From Gammaproteobacteria bacterium (GTDB taxonomy: Bacteria > Pseudomonadota > Gammaproteobacteria > Thiohalorhabdales > Thiohalorhabdaceae), in the NCBI GenBank assembly GCA_018609925.1, contig JAHEOG010000059.1, positions 1 to 6,440 on the forward strand: 6,440 nt of DNA. The letters run 5' to 3'. The notes under the pieces were generated by a model that worked only from the letters and a program-made list of their open reading frames with translations, had not been told where the DNA came from and made no database searches. The translations under genes were made by a program, and so were the position numbers. This document shows positions 1 to 5,460 of this stretch, one piece after another (the stretch's first letter is position 1; every line of letters begins with the position of its first letter).

Positions 1-257
1 ACCGCAGTTGGGCTGAGGCGCGGGCGCTCCCTTAAGGAGGGGGCCGGCTGGGGATCGGGGAAGCGCGAGAGGCGATCGGCCCGGTTCTGGTTGAAGGTGC
101 GGGTCGGATCGTGCGCGGGTTCCTCGGTCCCTTCAGCCATTGCAGCGAGCCCGGTTGTCAGAAGGAGGCCCGTTAGGCCCCGGATCACCCATTTCCTTAG
201 TCGCTCTGCCGGCAAGGGCCGGGAACTGGATCCCCCTTCCCAACGGGATTCGGTCAT
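1..257 (-). CDS. Exported protein of unknown function, N-terminal part only (runs off the left edge)
   Basis: An open frame without stops runs from an ATG at 257 to the window edge, giving 85 residues. The start is fixed by AAGGAG at 263-268, five bases upstream. Residues 1-26 are a basic N-region (RLRKWVIR at 19-26). Residues 27-41 are hydrophobic (GLTGLLLTTGLAAMA), with likely signal peptidase I cleavage after AMA (41/42). The mature start is polar and proline/arginine-rich and contains FNQNRADRLSR at 55-65, then PSLRER at 73-78. The same motif occurs near the mature N-terminus of the 624-aa exported protein encoded 200 bp upstream on the same strand, so the two are probably functionally linked. 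An in-frame TTG at 215 (codon 15) would give a shorter signal peptide but has no close ribosome site. I do not recognise the family, and the functional part lies outside the window. The reading frame and export signal are read directly; the link to the neighbour is inference. Confidence 0.72.
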   Translation of the reverse strand, partial: MTESRWEGGSSSRPLPAERLRKWVIRGLTGLLLTTGLAAMAEGTEEPAHDPTRTFNQNRADRLSRFPDPQPAPSLRERPRLSPTA

Positions 258-262
258 ACCGA

Positions 263-268
263 CTCCTT
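263..268 (-). promoter_or_regulatory. Ribosome binding site of the left-edge exported protein
   Basis: On the minus strand this reads AAGGAG, five bases before the ATG at 255-257. It is the main reason for choosing this ATG over the later in-frame TTG. Confidence 0.65.
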
Positions 269-388
269 ATCTCGGGAACTCGATCCGAAAGGGGCTGGAA
301 GCGACCAACGAGCTACGCAAAGGCGCGTGGAAGGGGTCGGGGCCCGGTCCCAAGCATCCCGGTGGCCCGATTCGAGAAGGCGGTCCTT

Positions 389-430
389 CCGGAGCACGGA
401 CTCCGGCCGGGGAGCCGAGGCCGGGGCTCC
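389..430. other. Two GC-rich hairpins between the two exported-protein genes
   Basis: CCGGAG at 389-394 pairs with CTCCGG at 401-406 (6-base loop). GGAGCC at 411-416 pairs with GGCTCC at 425-430 (8-base loop). They begin about 27 bases downstream of the minus-strand stop at 458. Neither is followed by a T-run on the minus strand, so they do not look like complete intrinsic terminators. They could act as RNA-stability or partial-attenuation hairpins between two cotranscribed genes. I see no other feature in 258-457 apart from the ribosome binding site at 263-268. Confidence 0.35.
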
Positions 431-457
431 GGTAGACCGGACCCACCCCGCCCATAC

Positions 458-2332
458 TTAGCACGACTGGTAGGCGCAGACCCCCATAGCGCCGTCGATG
501 AAGGCGCTTTGGGGGAGATAGACGAACGGCATCTGGAGCGAGCCTGGCCGCTCGGGCATCATCACACCGGATTGGTCCAGGTCCGGCAGGTCGAGCTCCC
601 CGGGATCGCCGCGTCCTTCCGGTCCAGTGGGGGTGGTGGTCTTCTGGCTGGTCCGGGCGCTTTCGATGTCGTCCGCCACGTCCTCGGTCACCCGACCCAC
701 CAGCTTCTTTTCCTCCTCGGTGAGCGGCGGACCCTTCCGCTGGCCGGGAGCAGGCAGGGTCTCCCCGTCGTCGGTGTCGGAGGAGTCCTCACCGTCGTCG
801 GAGTCCCCACCGTCGTCGGAGTCCCCACCGTCGTCGGAGTCCCCACCGTCGTCGGAGTCCCCATCGCTATCGGAGGAGTCGTTGTCCTCCTCATCCGAGG
901 AAGCCTGCTTTGGGTAAGAGGCGTCGGCCTCCCCATCACCATCGGTATCCTTTTCATCGCCGCCGCGCGATTCATCGTAGTTGCCGTCCATGTTGGTATC
1001 CCGGACGTCCCACTCCCCGTCGCCGTCGGTATCCTTGGCGTCGGCCCGACCGTCGCCGTTCGTATCGAAGTAGTCGGGGCTCCCGTCGCCGTCCGTGTCG
1101 ACGGCATCGGCCTCGCCGTCGCCGGTAGTGTCGAACAGGTCCGGCCGGGAATCGCCGTCGTCGCCATGGAACTCGTCAGCTCTACCGTCGTCGTTGGTGT
1201 CGTAGGCGTCCACCTGGCCATCTCCGGTGGTATCGAACTCCTCGGGCTGACCGTCGTTGTCGTTGTCCCAGGCCTCGGCATGCCCATCGTGGTCCACGTC
1301 GTAGGCCCCTACCCCGCCGGTCTTCAACGGTTCCGGTTGGTTTGGGCTTCCGCTAAAGGCATTGCAGGATGTGCAGAAAATCGTTAGCGGGCCTTTGACG
1401 GCGTCAAAGATTTTGCGGCCTGCACTCTTGTCCTGGTGCGGGTCCTCTCGATCGGGGATGGGCTGATGGGATTCCTGAGTACTCTCGAAATCTTCCAGAC
1501 CCGCATCCCCCGCCCGGCGGCCGACCTCGTCTTCCCACCCAGGCGCTCCTTCGGCATCGGCCGAGCCAAGCACAGCCCCCAGCCCGCCGGAGGACCCGGG
1601 ACCCTCGCCCAAAGAGGCGCCCACCACCGACTCCGTCATCCGGCCGGCCGCCTCGGCACCGTGGATTCCGGGCTTCGGTCGGGGGGCCCAGCCCAGGCCC
1701 GCGCCAACGGGGAGCCGAAAGGTCGCCTCGTCGACGAAGCCGACCCCCAGGGAATCCTCCTTCAGCCCGTCTCCGGGAATCTCCCTGCCGGGGTCGTCCG
1801 TCGCCCCTTCTTCTCCATCATTTGAGGCCGATTCAGCGGAGGAGTCCCCTCCCTGGTACTTGCCGGGATCGTCGCCCCCACCTTCTCCCCCCTCATTCGA
1901 GGCCGAATCGTTCGAGGAGCCCCCTTCGAGGTAGACGTCGGTAACCTCCTCCCGGATTTGGTCCCGTTCCTGCTCCTGCTGCCGCTCTTGGACCGAGGGC
2001 TCCTCCCGGGAGAGCTCATCCGCCCGGTTCTGAGGGAAATCCTTAGGCCCGGAATCCTCCTCGGGAACGGACTCCTCCACCTCTTCCTTCGTACCGGAGG
2101 CGAACGGGATCTCCTCGTCCACGCTCTCCTCGAAACTGTCCTCACCCCCGTCGTCCTGCTCCGCCGAATCGGCACCCGCCACGAGCGGAACACCGATCAG
2201 CAGGAGCCAGAGGAAGGCGACGGGAATCCGAAGGCCCGGCCCCGATCGGCCCTCGAAGTCCCTCTTCCCGCCACGGGATCGGCCTCGCCGTGCACTGACC
2301 CCCTTGCCCTGGCCCAAGCCGGGGTTGCCCAT
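458..2332 (-). CDS. Exported acidic protein with 11-residue EF-hand-like calcium-loop repeats
   Basis: This encodes 624 aa. The ATG at 2332 has AGGAGG six bases upstream. Residues 1-35 are an unusually long basic N-region, and 36-54 are hydrophobic (IPVAFLWLLLIGVPLVAGA) with probable cleavage after AGA54. Domains in order: a Glu/Asp-rich segment (55-136) containing FPQNRADELSR at 99-109; a duplicated Ser/Gly/Asp unit (137-185); a Gly-rich stretch (about 190-270); FCTSCNAF with C320 and C323; ten clean 11-residue repeats of form D-x-x-x-D-G-x-x-[DE]-x-x (345-472); a Ser/Asp tract (about 480-520); and a C-terminal segment ending CAYQSC (C619, C624). In each repeat the next unit's first Asp supplies position 12 of an EF-hand-like loop, as in thrombospondin type-3 and dockerin-type sequences, so calcium binding outside the cytoplasm is likely. 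There is no visible LPXTG, TonB-dependent or autotransporter end. The family and role are unknown; adhesion, matrix or envelope scaffolding are guesses. Confidence 0.88.
   Translation of the reverse strand: MGNPGLGQGKGVSARRGRSRGGKRDFEGRSGPGLRIPVAFLWLLLIGVPLVAGADSAEQDDGGEDSFEESVDEEIPFASGTKEEVEESVPEEDSGPKDFPQNRADELSREEPSVQERQQEQERDQIREEVTDVYLEGGSSNDSASNEGGEGGGDDPGKYQGGDSSAESASNDGEEGATDDPGREIPGDGLKEDSLGVGFVDEATFRLPVGAGLGWAPRPKPGIHGAEAAGRMTESVVGASLGEGPGSSGGLGAVLGSADAEGAPGWEDEVGRRAGDAGLEDFESTQESHQPIPDREDPHQDKSAGRKIFDAVKGPLTIFCTSCNAFSGSPNQPEPLKTGGVGAYDVDHDGHAEAWDNDNDGQPEEFDTTGDGQVDAYDTNDDGRADEFHGDDGDSRPDLFDTTGDGEADAVDTDGDGSPDYFDTNGDGRADAKDTDGDGEWDVRDTNMDGNYDESRGGDEKDTDGDGEADASYPKQASSDEEDNDSSDSDGDSDDGGDSDDGGDSDDGGDSDDGEDSSDTDDGETLPAPGQRKGPPLTEEEKKLVGRVTEDVADDIESARTSQKTTTPTGPEGRGDPGELDLPDLDQSGVMMPERPGSLQMPFVYLPQSAFIDGAMGVCAYQSC
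791..862. repeat. Four perfect 18-bp tandem repeats coding Asp/Ser tract
   Basis: The unit ACCGTCGTCGGAGTCCCC occurs four times head to tail without a mismatch (791, 809, 827 and 845), with degenerate units on both sides. On the coding (minus) strand each unit gives a DSDDGG hexapeptide. Identical codons across copies point to recent slippage or unequal recombination. Copy-number changes keep the frame because the unit is a multiple of three. Confidence 0.93.
917..1300 (-). repeat. Array of 33-bp units encoding 11-residue DxDxDG calcium loops
   Basis: Residues 345-472 of the exported protein. Four clean units (345-388) are followed by one irregular 12-residue unit (HGDDGDSRPDLF), five clean units (401-455), a 6-residue spacer (RGGDEK) and a final clean unit (462-472). 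Typical units are DTDGDGSPDYF and DTNGDGRADAK. Copies differ at the DNA level, so the array is older than the 18-bp repeat beside it. Position 11 alternates among F, Y, V, K and R, suggesting that one face of the stacked loops is variable. Confidence 0.85.
1778..1924 (-). repeat. Imperfect in-frame tandem duplication (about 73 bp per unit)
   Basis: Residues 137-160 and 161-185 of the exported protein align as two copies: both contain GG-x-SS or GGDSS, then S-A-S-N-[ED], a Gly/Glu stretch, and DDPG-[KR]. The units are 24 and 25 residues. The DNA is partly diverged, indicating an older duplication in the disordered acidic region. Confidence 0.6.
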
Positions 2333-2338
2333 GAGATT

Positions 2339-2344
2339 CCTCCT
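2339..2344 (-). promoter_or_regulatory. Ribosome binding site of the acidic exported protein
   Basis: On the minus strand this reads AGGAGG, six bases before the ATG at 2330-2332. The strong match supports this start and therefore the long basic N-region of the signal peptide. Confidence 0.75.
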
Positions 2345-2461
2345 ATGGCCCCTTTTCCTCTCAGAGCCTTGCCTGGCACAACCTGGAAAGCGATTCCCGA
2401 TGCTTCAAATCGGAATCATTCCAGTTTCGCTCCAATTCTCCCGAAAATACTCATGAAATCA

Positions 2462-2493
2462 GAAATTATAATTTCAATTCCAAGCAATCGAAA
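2462..2493 (-). promoter_or_regulatory. Candidate promoter with palindromic -10 region for the acidic exported protein
   Basis: On the minus strand, TATAAT occupies 2470-2465, inside the perfect palindrome GAAATTATAATTTC (2462-2475). A 17-base spacer would place the -35 at 2493-2488 (TTTCGA), a poor match, so activation by a regulator or a different sigma factor is possible. Transcription would start near 2458 and leave a leader of about 125 bases. The segment from about 2388 to 2545 is strikingly AT-rich against its surroundings, as expected for a promoter or a nucleoid-protein target. GGAAT-C-ATTCC (2412-2422) is a further small dyad in the leader. Confidence 0.4.
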
Positions 2494-2577
2494 TTCACCC
2501 ATGAAAACCAGATGGTTTAGCAAATTATCAAATAAAGACTAAGTCCTGCATAGGGGGTAATCCCCAAGCCCATTCTA

Positions 2578-2595
2578 TTAGACCGATCGGTAAAA
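2578..2595. promoter_or_regulatory. Palindromic candidate operator (ACCGATCGGT core)
   Basis: ACCGATCGGT at 2582-2591 is a perfect 10-bp palindrome, and the outer TT/AA pairs at 2578-2579 and 2594-2595 add to the symmetry. The left side reads TTAGACCGA. Short dyads of the GACC-N4-GGTC type are common for TetR-family repressors, but no regulator gene is visible in the window. It lies about 250 bases upstream of the acidic-protein start and about 110 bases beyond the candidate -10, so the promoter it would control is unclear. Confidence 0.3.
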
Positions 2596-2724
2596 CTCTC
2601 TCATCCCTGCTTTATCAAAACGAAGAAGGCCGGTTTTCGGTTCCCCCTCGTTTTAAGGGAAGAGTTCCGTTTTTTGCGAAAGGACCGTGGACTCCGGGCA
2701 CCGAAGGGATACCGTTGTTGGCTG

Positions 2725-3012
2725 GCCCGGCCTGTGAAGGAGGCCGGGCGGCGACCCGGGTCCTCCGTACGAGATGCAAGGGTGGGCAATCGGGTGGCAA
2801 AGGCTGAAAGGCACCAGGGTCCCCGCCTGGGAAAAGGGGAATAGCAAGCCTCTTCGAGACCTAAAGAACCCTCAGCGGGACGGGAGCTGGGACAGGGTAG
2901 GCTTAAAGCGGATGAGCAGCGTCGTGGGGCTGTTGGTCAGCCCCGGGGCGTGGCGGGCGTAGGCGCCGCCGGGGGAGCTGTCTCCCTCCCATCCCGACAT
3001 TCGGGGGACAGC
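2725..3012. other. Intergenic block of nested inverted repeats; possible structured RNA
   Basis: No gene is supported here: short open frames lack ribosome sites and recognisable sequence. The dyads in order are as follows. GCCCGGCC 2725-2732 pairs with GGCCGGGC 2742-2749. CCAGG 2814-2818 pairs with CCTGG 2826-2830, and the loop CCCC 2821-2824 can pair with GGGG 2836-2839, a pseudoknot layout. AAGCCT 2846-2851 pairs with AGGCTT 2899-2904, enclosing ACCCT 2868-2872 with AGGGT 2894-2898 and CAGC 2873-2876 with GCTG 2886-2889. GGGGCTG 2926-2932 pairs with CAGCCCC 2938-2944. GCTGTC 2977-2982 pairs with GACAGC 3007-3012, enclosing CCCGA 2993-2997 with TCGGG 3001-3005. Some of these are expected by chance in GC-rich DNA; the coaxial set at 2846-2904 is the most convincing. 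I recognise no known RNA family. The strand is undecided, and no good promoter was found. Confidence 0.35.
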
Positions 3013-3019
3013 ACCCATC

Positions 3020-3048
3020 AAAAAGGCCGGGAGCGGCTCCCGGCCTTT
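3020..3048 (-). terminator. Intrinsic terminator of the peroxiredoxin gene
   Basis: On the minus strand, GGCCGGGA pairs with TCCCGGCC around a 5-base loop, and A-U pairs extend the stem (arms 3022-3032 and 3038-3048). It is followed by five T's (3024-3020). It lies about 80 bases after the peroxiredoxin stop. On the plus strand the stem is followed only by TTTCC, so it would be weaker in that direction. Confidence 0.85.
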
Positions 3049-3127
3049 CCGCCTCCTGGCCCGAAGTCCGATCTCCCAGAGGCAGGGGCCCGGAAGGCTC
3101 GAACGGGGGTCGCGAGTCCTCTCCTTT

Positions 3128-3790
3128 TTAATGACCGGGCTGCTTCGTGACCCGGAGGTAGGGCTTCTGGGTCTCCCACCCCTGGGGAAACTTCTCCTTG
3201 GCCTCCTCGTCGCTTAGCGTCGGCGGGATGATTACGTCCTCGCCGGGGTTCCAGTTCACAGGCGTGGCCACGGGGTGGTCGGCGGAAAGCTGGCAGGCGT
3301 CCAGCAGCCTTAGGATCTCATTGAAGTTGCGGCCCACGGACATGGGGTAGGAGACCATCGCCTTGACCTTCTTGTCCGGGCCGATCAAGAAGACCGTGCG
3401 TACCGTGGCGTTGTCGGCCGGAGTGCGCCCTTCGGCGGAAGTTCCCGCATCGGCCGGGAGCATGCCGAAGAGCTTGGCCACCTTGAGATCGGTATCGCCG
3501 ATCATCGGGTAGTTGGGCGCCCGGCCCTGGGTCTCCTCGATGTCCTTGGACCAGCCCTCGTGGTTCTCCACCGGATCGACACTGAGGCCGATGATCTTGC
3601 ATTTGCGCTTGTCGAACTCCTCCTTGATGTTGGCCATATAGCCGAGCTCGGTGGTGCAAACGGGGGTGTAGTCCTTGGGATGGGAGAACAGAATGGCCCA
3701 GGAGTCGTCGACCCACTCGTGGAACCGGATCCGGCCCTCGGTGGTTTCCGCCTCAAAATCCGGAGCTACGTCGTTGATCTGCAATGCCAT
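3128..3790 (-). CDS. 1-Cys peroxiredoxin (Prx6 family)
   Basis: This encodes 220 aa, the usual length for the 1-Cys/Prx6 family (2-Cys AhpC types are shorter, near 190). The ATG at 3790 has AAGGAG seven bases upstream. The peroxidatic site is intact: P38, T42 and C45 in HPKDYTPVCTTE, plus R131 in TVRTVFLIGP. The long C-terminal arm typical of Prx6 is present (DHPVATPVNWNPGEDVIIPP, about 170-190). The enzyme reduces hydrogen peroxide and organic hydroperoxides in the cytoplasm through a sulfenic acid on C45. C64 and C166 are the only other cysteines and neither sits at a standard resolving position, so an external thiol probably recycles it. A strong terminator follows about 80 bases after the stop, and the next gene upstream ends 413 bp away, so it is probably transcribed alone. 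The open frame extends upstream to 4852, but the ribosome site and family start place the true start at 3790. Confidence 0.95.
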   Translation of the reverse strand: MALQINDVAPDFEAETTEGRIRFHEWVDDSWAILFSHPKDYTPVCTTELGYMANIKEEFDKRKCKIIGLSVDPVENHEGWSKDIEETQGRAPNYPMIGDTDLKVAKLFGMLPADAGTSAEGRTPADNATVRTVFLIGPDKKVKAMVSYPMSVGRNFNEILRLLDACQLSADHPVATPVNWNPGEDVIIPPTLSDEEAKEKFPQGWETQKPYLRVTKQPGH

Positions 3791-4203
3791 AGGACATCTC
3801 CTTTTGGCTGTTTTCGAGTTTCCGGTTTTGGCGCGAAGGATCCCCTTATGAGATTGGAACGGGTTTGCAGCCGGGAAGTTTCCGCCAACCCCGGGGGCTA
3901 CCGACGCTGCCCGGGTTCCAACCGCTGACCCGGGCGCCTTCGGAGAGGGATCCGTCCCGCTTTCCCCCCAGAGCCCTTGTCGTTCCCGAAGGGAATTACG
4001 CCGTGAGCCCTCAAACCGATTCCGCCAGGGCGATTCCGACCAGGAACGGCCCAACCTTCCCGGGGGACCCGCCCTCGACAACAAAGGATCGTTGCCTTGG
4101 CCGAATGCGACCACTGGAAACCGTTCGTTCATTCTCTCCGGGGCCCTGGGCCTTCGCAAAGCCCACCTGGGCAGGGGAAAAAAGCGGGCGCAGGGCGGCG
4201 CTT
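3791..4203. other. Intergenic region between aldo/keto reductase and peroxiredoxin
   Basis: These 413 bases hold the leader of the peroxiredoxin gene, with its ribosome site AAGGAG at 3798-3803. I see no gene. Small dyads are TTCCC-GAA-GGGAA near 3974-3986 and GGAA-AC-TTCC near 3877-3886. No convincing -35/-10 pair is visible. The least GC-rich part, about 3800-3870, is the likeliest promoter site. Confidence 0.5.
4161..4203 (-). terminator. Weak candidate terminator after the aldo/keto reductase gene
   Basis: Directly after the TGA at 4204-4206, the minus strand has a GC-rich stretch in which AAGCG and CGCTT flank an imperfectly paired core, then six T's (4183-4178). Next comes a small hairpin GCCC-AGGT-GGGC (4172-4161) followed by TTT. 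The T-run and position fit a terminator, but the first stem is poorly paired. Confidence 0.3.
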
Positions 4204-5043
4204 TCAGGGGAGTCGGCCCTGGAGCTCGCCGAGCTCCGCCCGGGAGAGGGGCTGGTCCAGCACCGCCAGGTCCTGCTCCATGTGGCGGGGGTCGGTGGTC
4301 CCGGTCAAGGGCAGGATGCCCCGGTCGAGGCACAGGCGGAACACGAGCTGGGCCGGGCTCCACCCCCGGCGACGGGCGACCTCCATAAGAACGGAATCGG
4401 CCTCGACCCGGGGTAGGATCGCCAGCAGCGAGAAGCCCTGATAGCCGATCCCACGCTCCGCACACAGGGCCCGGACCGCGTAGTCCGCCGATGGTCGCAG
4501 GAAGGTCCGGTTCTGCACGAAGGCCGGAGGAATCTCCGCCCTGTCGCATAGCTCGGCAAGCTGATCGGGGTCGATGTTGCTCACCCCGATATGGCTCGCC
4601 CCGCCCTGCCGGTGGATCTCTTCCAGGGCCCGCCAGATCGCCCAATCTGCAGGCCCTAACCCCCTGAGCTGGGTTGGTCCGTGAAGGAGCAGGGAGTCCA
4701 GGCGATCCACCCCGAGGTTCTCCAGGGAGCTGCGGAAGGACTGGCGCACCTGCTCGTCCGGCGCGGCTCCAGCATCGTAGGGGATGCGTCGGTCCTGGCC
4801 GTCCGGCGGGGTGAACTTGGTCTGGAGGAAGACCGCCTCGCGGCTCAGCCATCCCGCCTCGAAGGCCGCCTGAAGGGCCTGCCCCACCCCGGCCTCGTGG
4901 TAGTGGCGGGGCTGGTTGGCCGTATCGATCCCCCGGAACCCGGCGGCCAGGGCCCGCTCGACGCAGCCCCGGGTGGCCTCCTCCTTCCAGGCCGTGCCGT
5001 AGAGGATGGCCGGGATGGGGGGATCCGTTTGGCTCACCGACAT
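4204..5043 (-). CDS. Aldo/keto reductase
   Basis: This encodes 279 aa, a little short for the superfamily. The ATG at 5043 has GGGAGG six bases upstream; an in-frame ATG at 5184 would add 47 residues of low-complexity sequence and is rejected. The catalytic tetrad is visible: D40 (GIDTAN), Y48 (RHYHEAGVG), K76 (LQTKF) and H121 (LLLHGP). C-terminal LTGTTDPRHMEQDL matches the NADPH phosphate-binding loop. D40 and Y48 are eight residues apart instead of the usual five, because of the NQPRHY insertion; I recall this form from an aldo/keto reductase subgroup of unassigned substrate. The enzyme should reduce aldehydes or ketones with NAD(P)H in the cytoplasm. It lies between two peroxide-removal genes, which suggests detoxification of carbonyls formed by oxidation, but the substrate cannot be read from the sequence. 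It is divergent from katG and separated by 417 bp. Confidence 0.92.
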   Translation of the reverse strand: MSVSQTDPPIPAILYGTAWKEEATRGCVERALAAGFRGIDTANQPRHYHEAGVGQALQAAFEAGWLSREAVFLQTKFTPPDGQDRRIPYDAGAAPDEQVRQSFRSSLENLGVDRLDSLLLHGPTQLRGLGPADWAIWRALEEIHRQGGASHIGVSNIDPDQLAELCDRAEIPPAFVQNRTFLRPSADYAVRALCAERGIGYQGFSLLAILPRVEADSVLMEVARRRGWSPAQLVFRLCLDRGILPLTGTTDPRHMEQDLAVLDQPLSRAELGELQGRLP

Positions 5044-5460
5044 TACCGGCCTCCCAGATGGAAGCTCTTGCCCCGGACCTACTCCGCCTGCAGACGGCAC
5101 CCGGCCCGCCGGTTGGCCCCCACCAGAACCTCGTCCACAGTCATCCGGTTCCCTGGATCGTCGGCCATTCCCCCAGGCTTGCACAGGGCTGGGGCCATTG
5201 TAGCCCCCAATCGGACCGAACGGGCGGGACCGACCCCTTTTCTTCGGAGGCCGGACGATAGCTGGCGGCTATCAAACAGGTTTGAGATTTCAATTTGTGC
5301 GGGCCCGCAGCGGGGAATAAGTTGGAAGATGAACCGGCCACGGATGGCCGCGGTCCCCAAGCGCTAGGGAGGGTCGGAAGGCCAGAGCGCCTGGGCCGGG
5401 AACCGGGTCCGCGCGCCAACCGAAACCACCCGGCCAAGCCGGGGAAAGGAAGAGACGGCT
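5044..5460. other. Divergent intergenic region between aldo/keto reductase and katG
   Basis: No gene is supported. The region holds the ribosome site of the reductase (GGGAGG, minus strand, 5055-5050), the ribosome site of katG (AAGGA, 5446-5450), a hairpin GGGGC/GCCCC (5191-5195 with 5203-5207) whose loop includes a minus-strand TACAAT, and the adjoining dyads at 5257-5285. No complete -35/-10 pair is clear in either direction. Confidence 0.5.
5257..5285. promoter_or_regulatory. Two adjoining dyads, candidate regulator site for katG and/or the reductase
   Basis: GATAGC (5257-5262) and GCTATC (5268-5273) form a 6-bp dyad with a 5-base spacer. TCAAAC (5272-5277) and GTTTGA (5280-5285) form a second one with a 2-base spacer, sharing two bases with the first. 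The first has the ATAG-N7-CTAT geometry of an OxyR half-site, including T at the second spacer position but not the later A. The expected second half-site seven bases on is poor (GTTT-N7-CAAT). It lies about 175 bases upstream of the katG start. OxyR control is plausible for katG, but the second dyad could belong to a different factor. Confidence 0.35.

Noticed and set aside
791..862. CRISPR array
   Set aside because: The 18-bp units abut without spacers and are in frame within a coding region.
688..1287. Minus-strand frame with TPTTVG repeats
   Set aside because: A frame-shifted shadow of the same 18-bp and 33-bp repeats; it has no independent start signal.
140..1387. Plus-strand 415-codon open frame full of GV-V-GVPTVV repeats
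   Set aside because: It is the antisense of the Asp-rich repeats (GAC read backwards gives GTC, Val). The minus-strand frame has the ribosome site, signal peptide and calcium-loop pattern.
2641..2675. Plus-strand terminator from TTCCC/GGGAA and the six-T run at 2670-2675
   Set aside because: The stem is 5 bp with an 11-base loop and is separated from the T-run by eight bases; no plus-strand gene precedes it.
2691..2760. Glycine-riboswitch-like GCACCGAAGGG
   Set aside because: The rest of the aptamer core, such as the CAGGCAAA element, is missing, and no glycine gene lies downstream.
2774..3150. Small plus-strand open frames in the gene desert (2774-2962 and 2950-3150)
   Set aside because: They have no ribosome site and no recognisable sequence, and they cross the hairpins and terminator.
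3791..4852. Upstream extension of the peroxiredoxin reading frame to 574 residues
   Set aside because: The extra residues are low-complexity Pro/Arg/Gly, overlap the aldo/keto reductase in another frame, and lack family similarity. The ATG at 3790 has a good ribosome site and the family N-terminus.
5044..5184. 47-residue N-terminal extension of the aldo/keto reductase
   Set aside because: The sequence is low-complexity Gly/Arg/Pro, and the inner ATG at 5043 has GGGAGG at ideal spacing and the expected family start.
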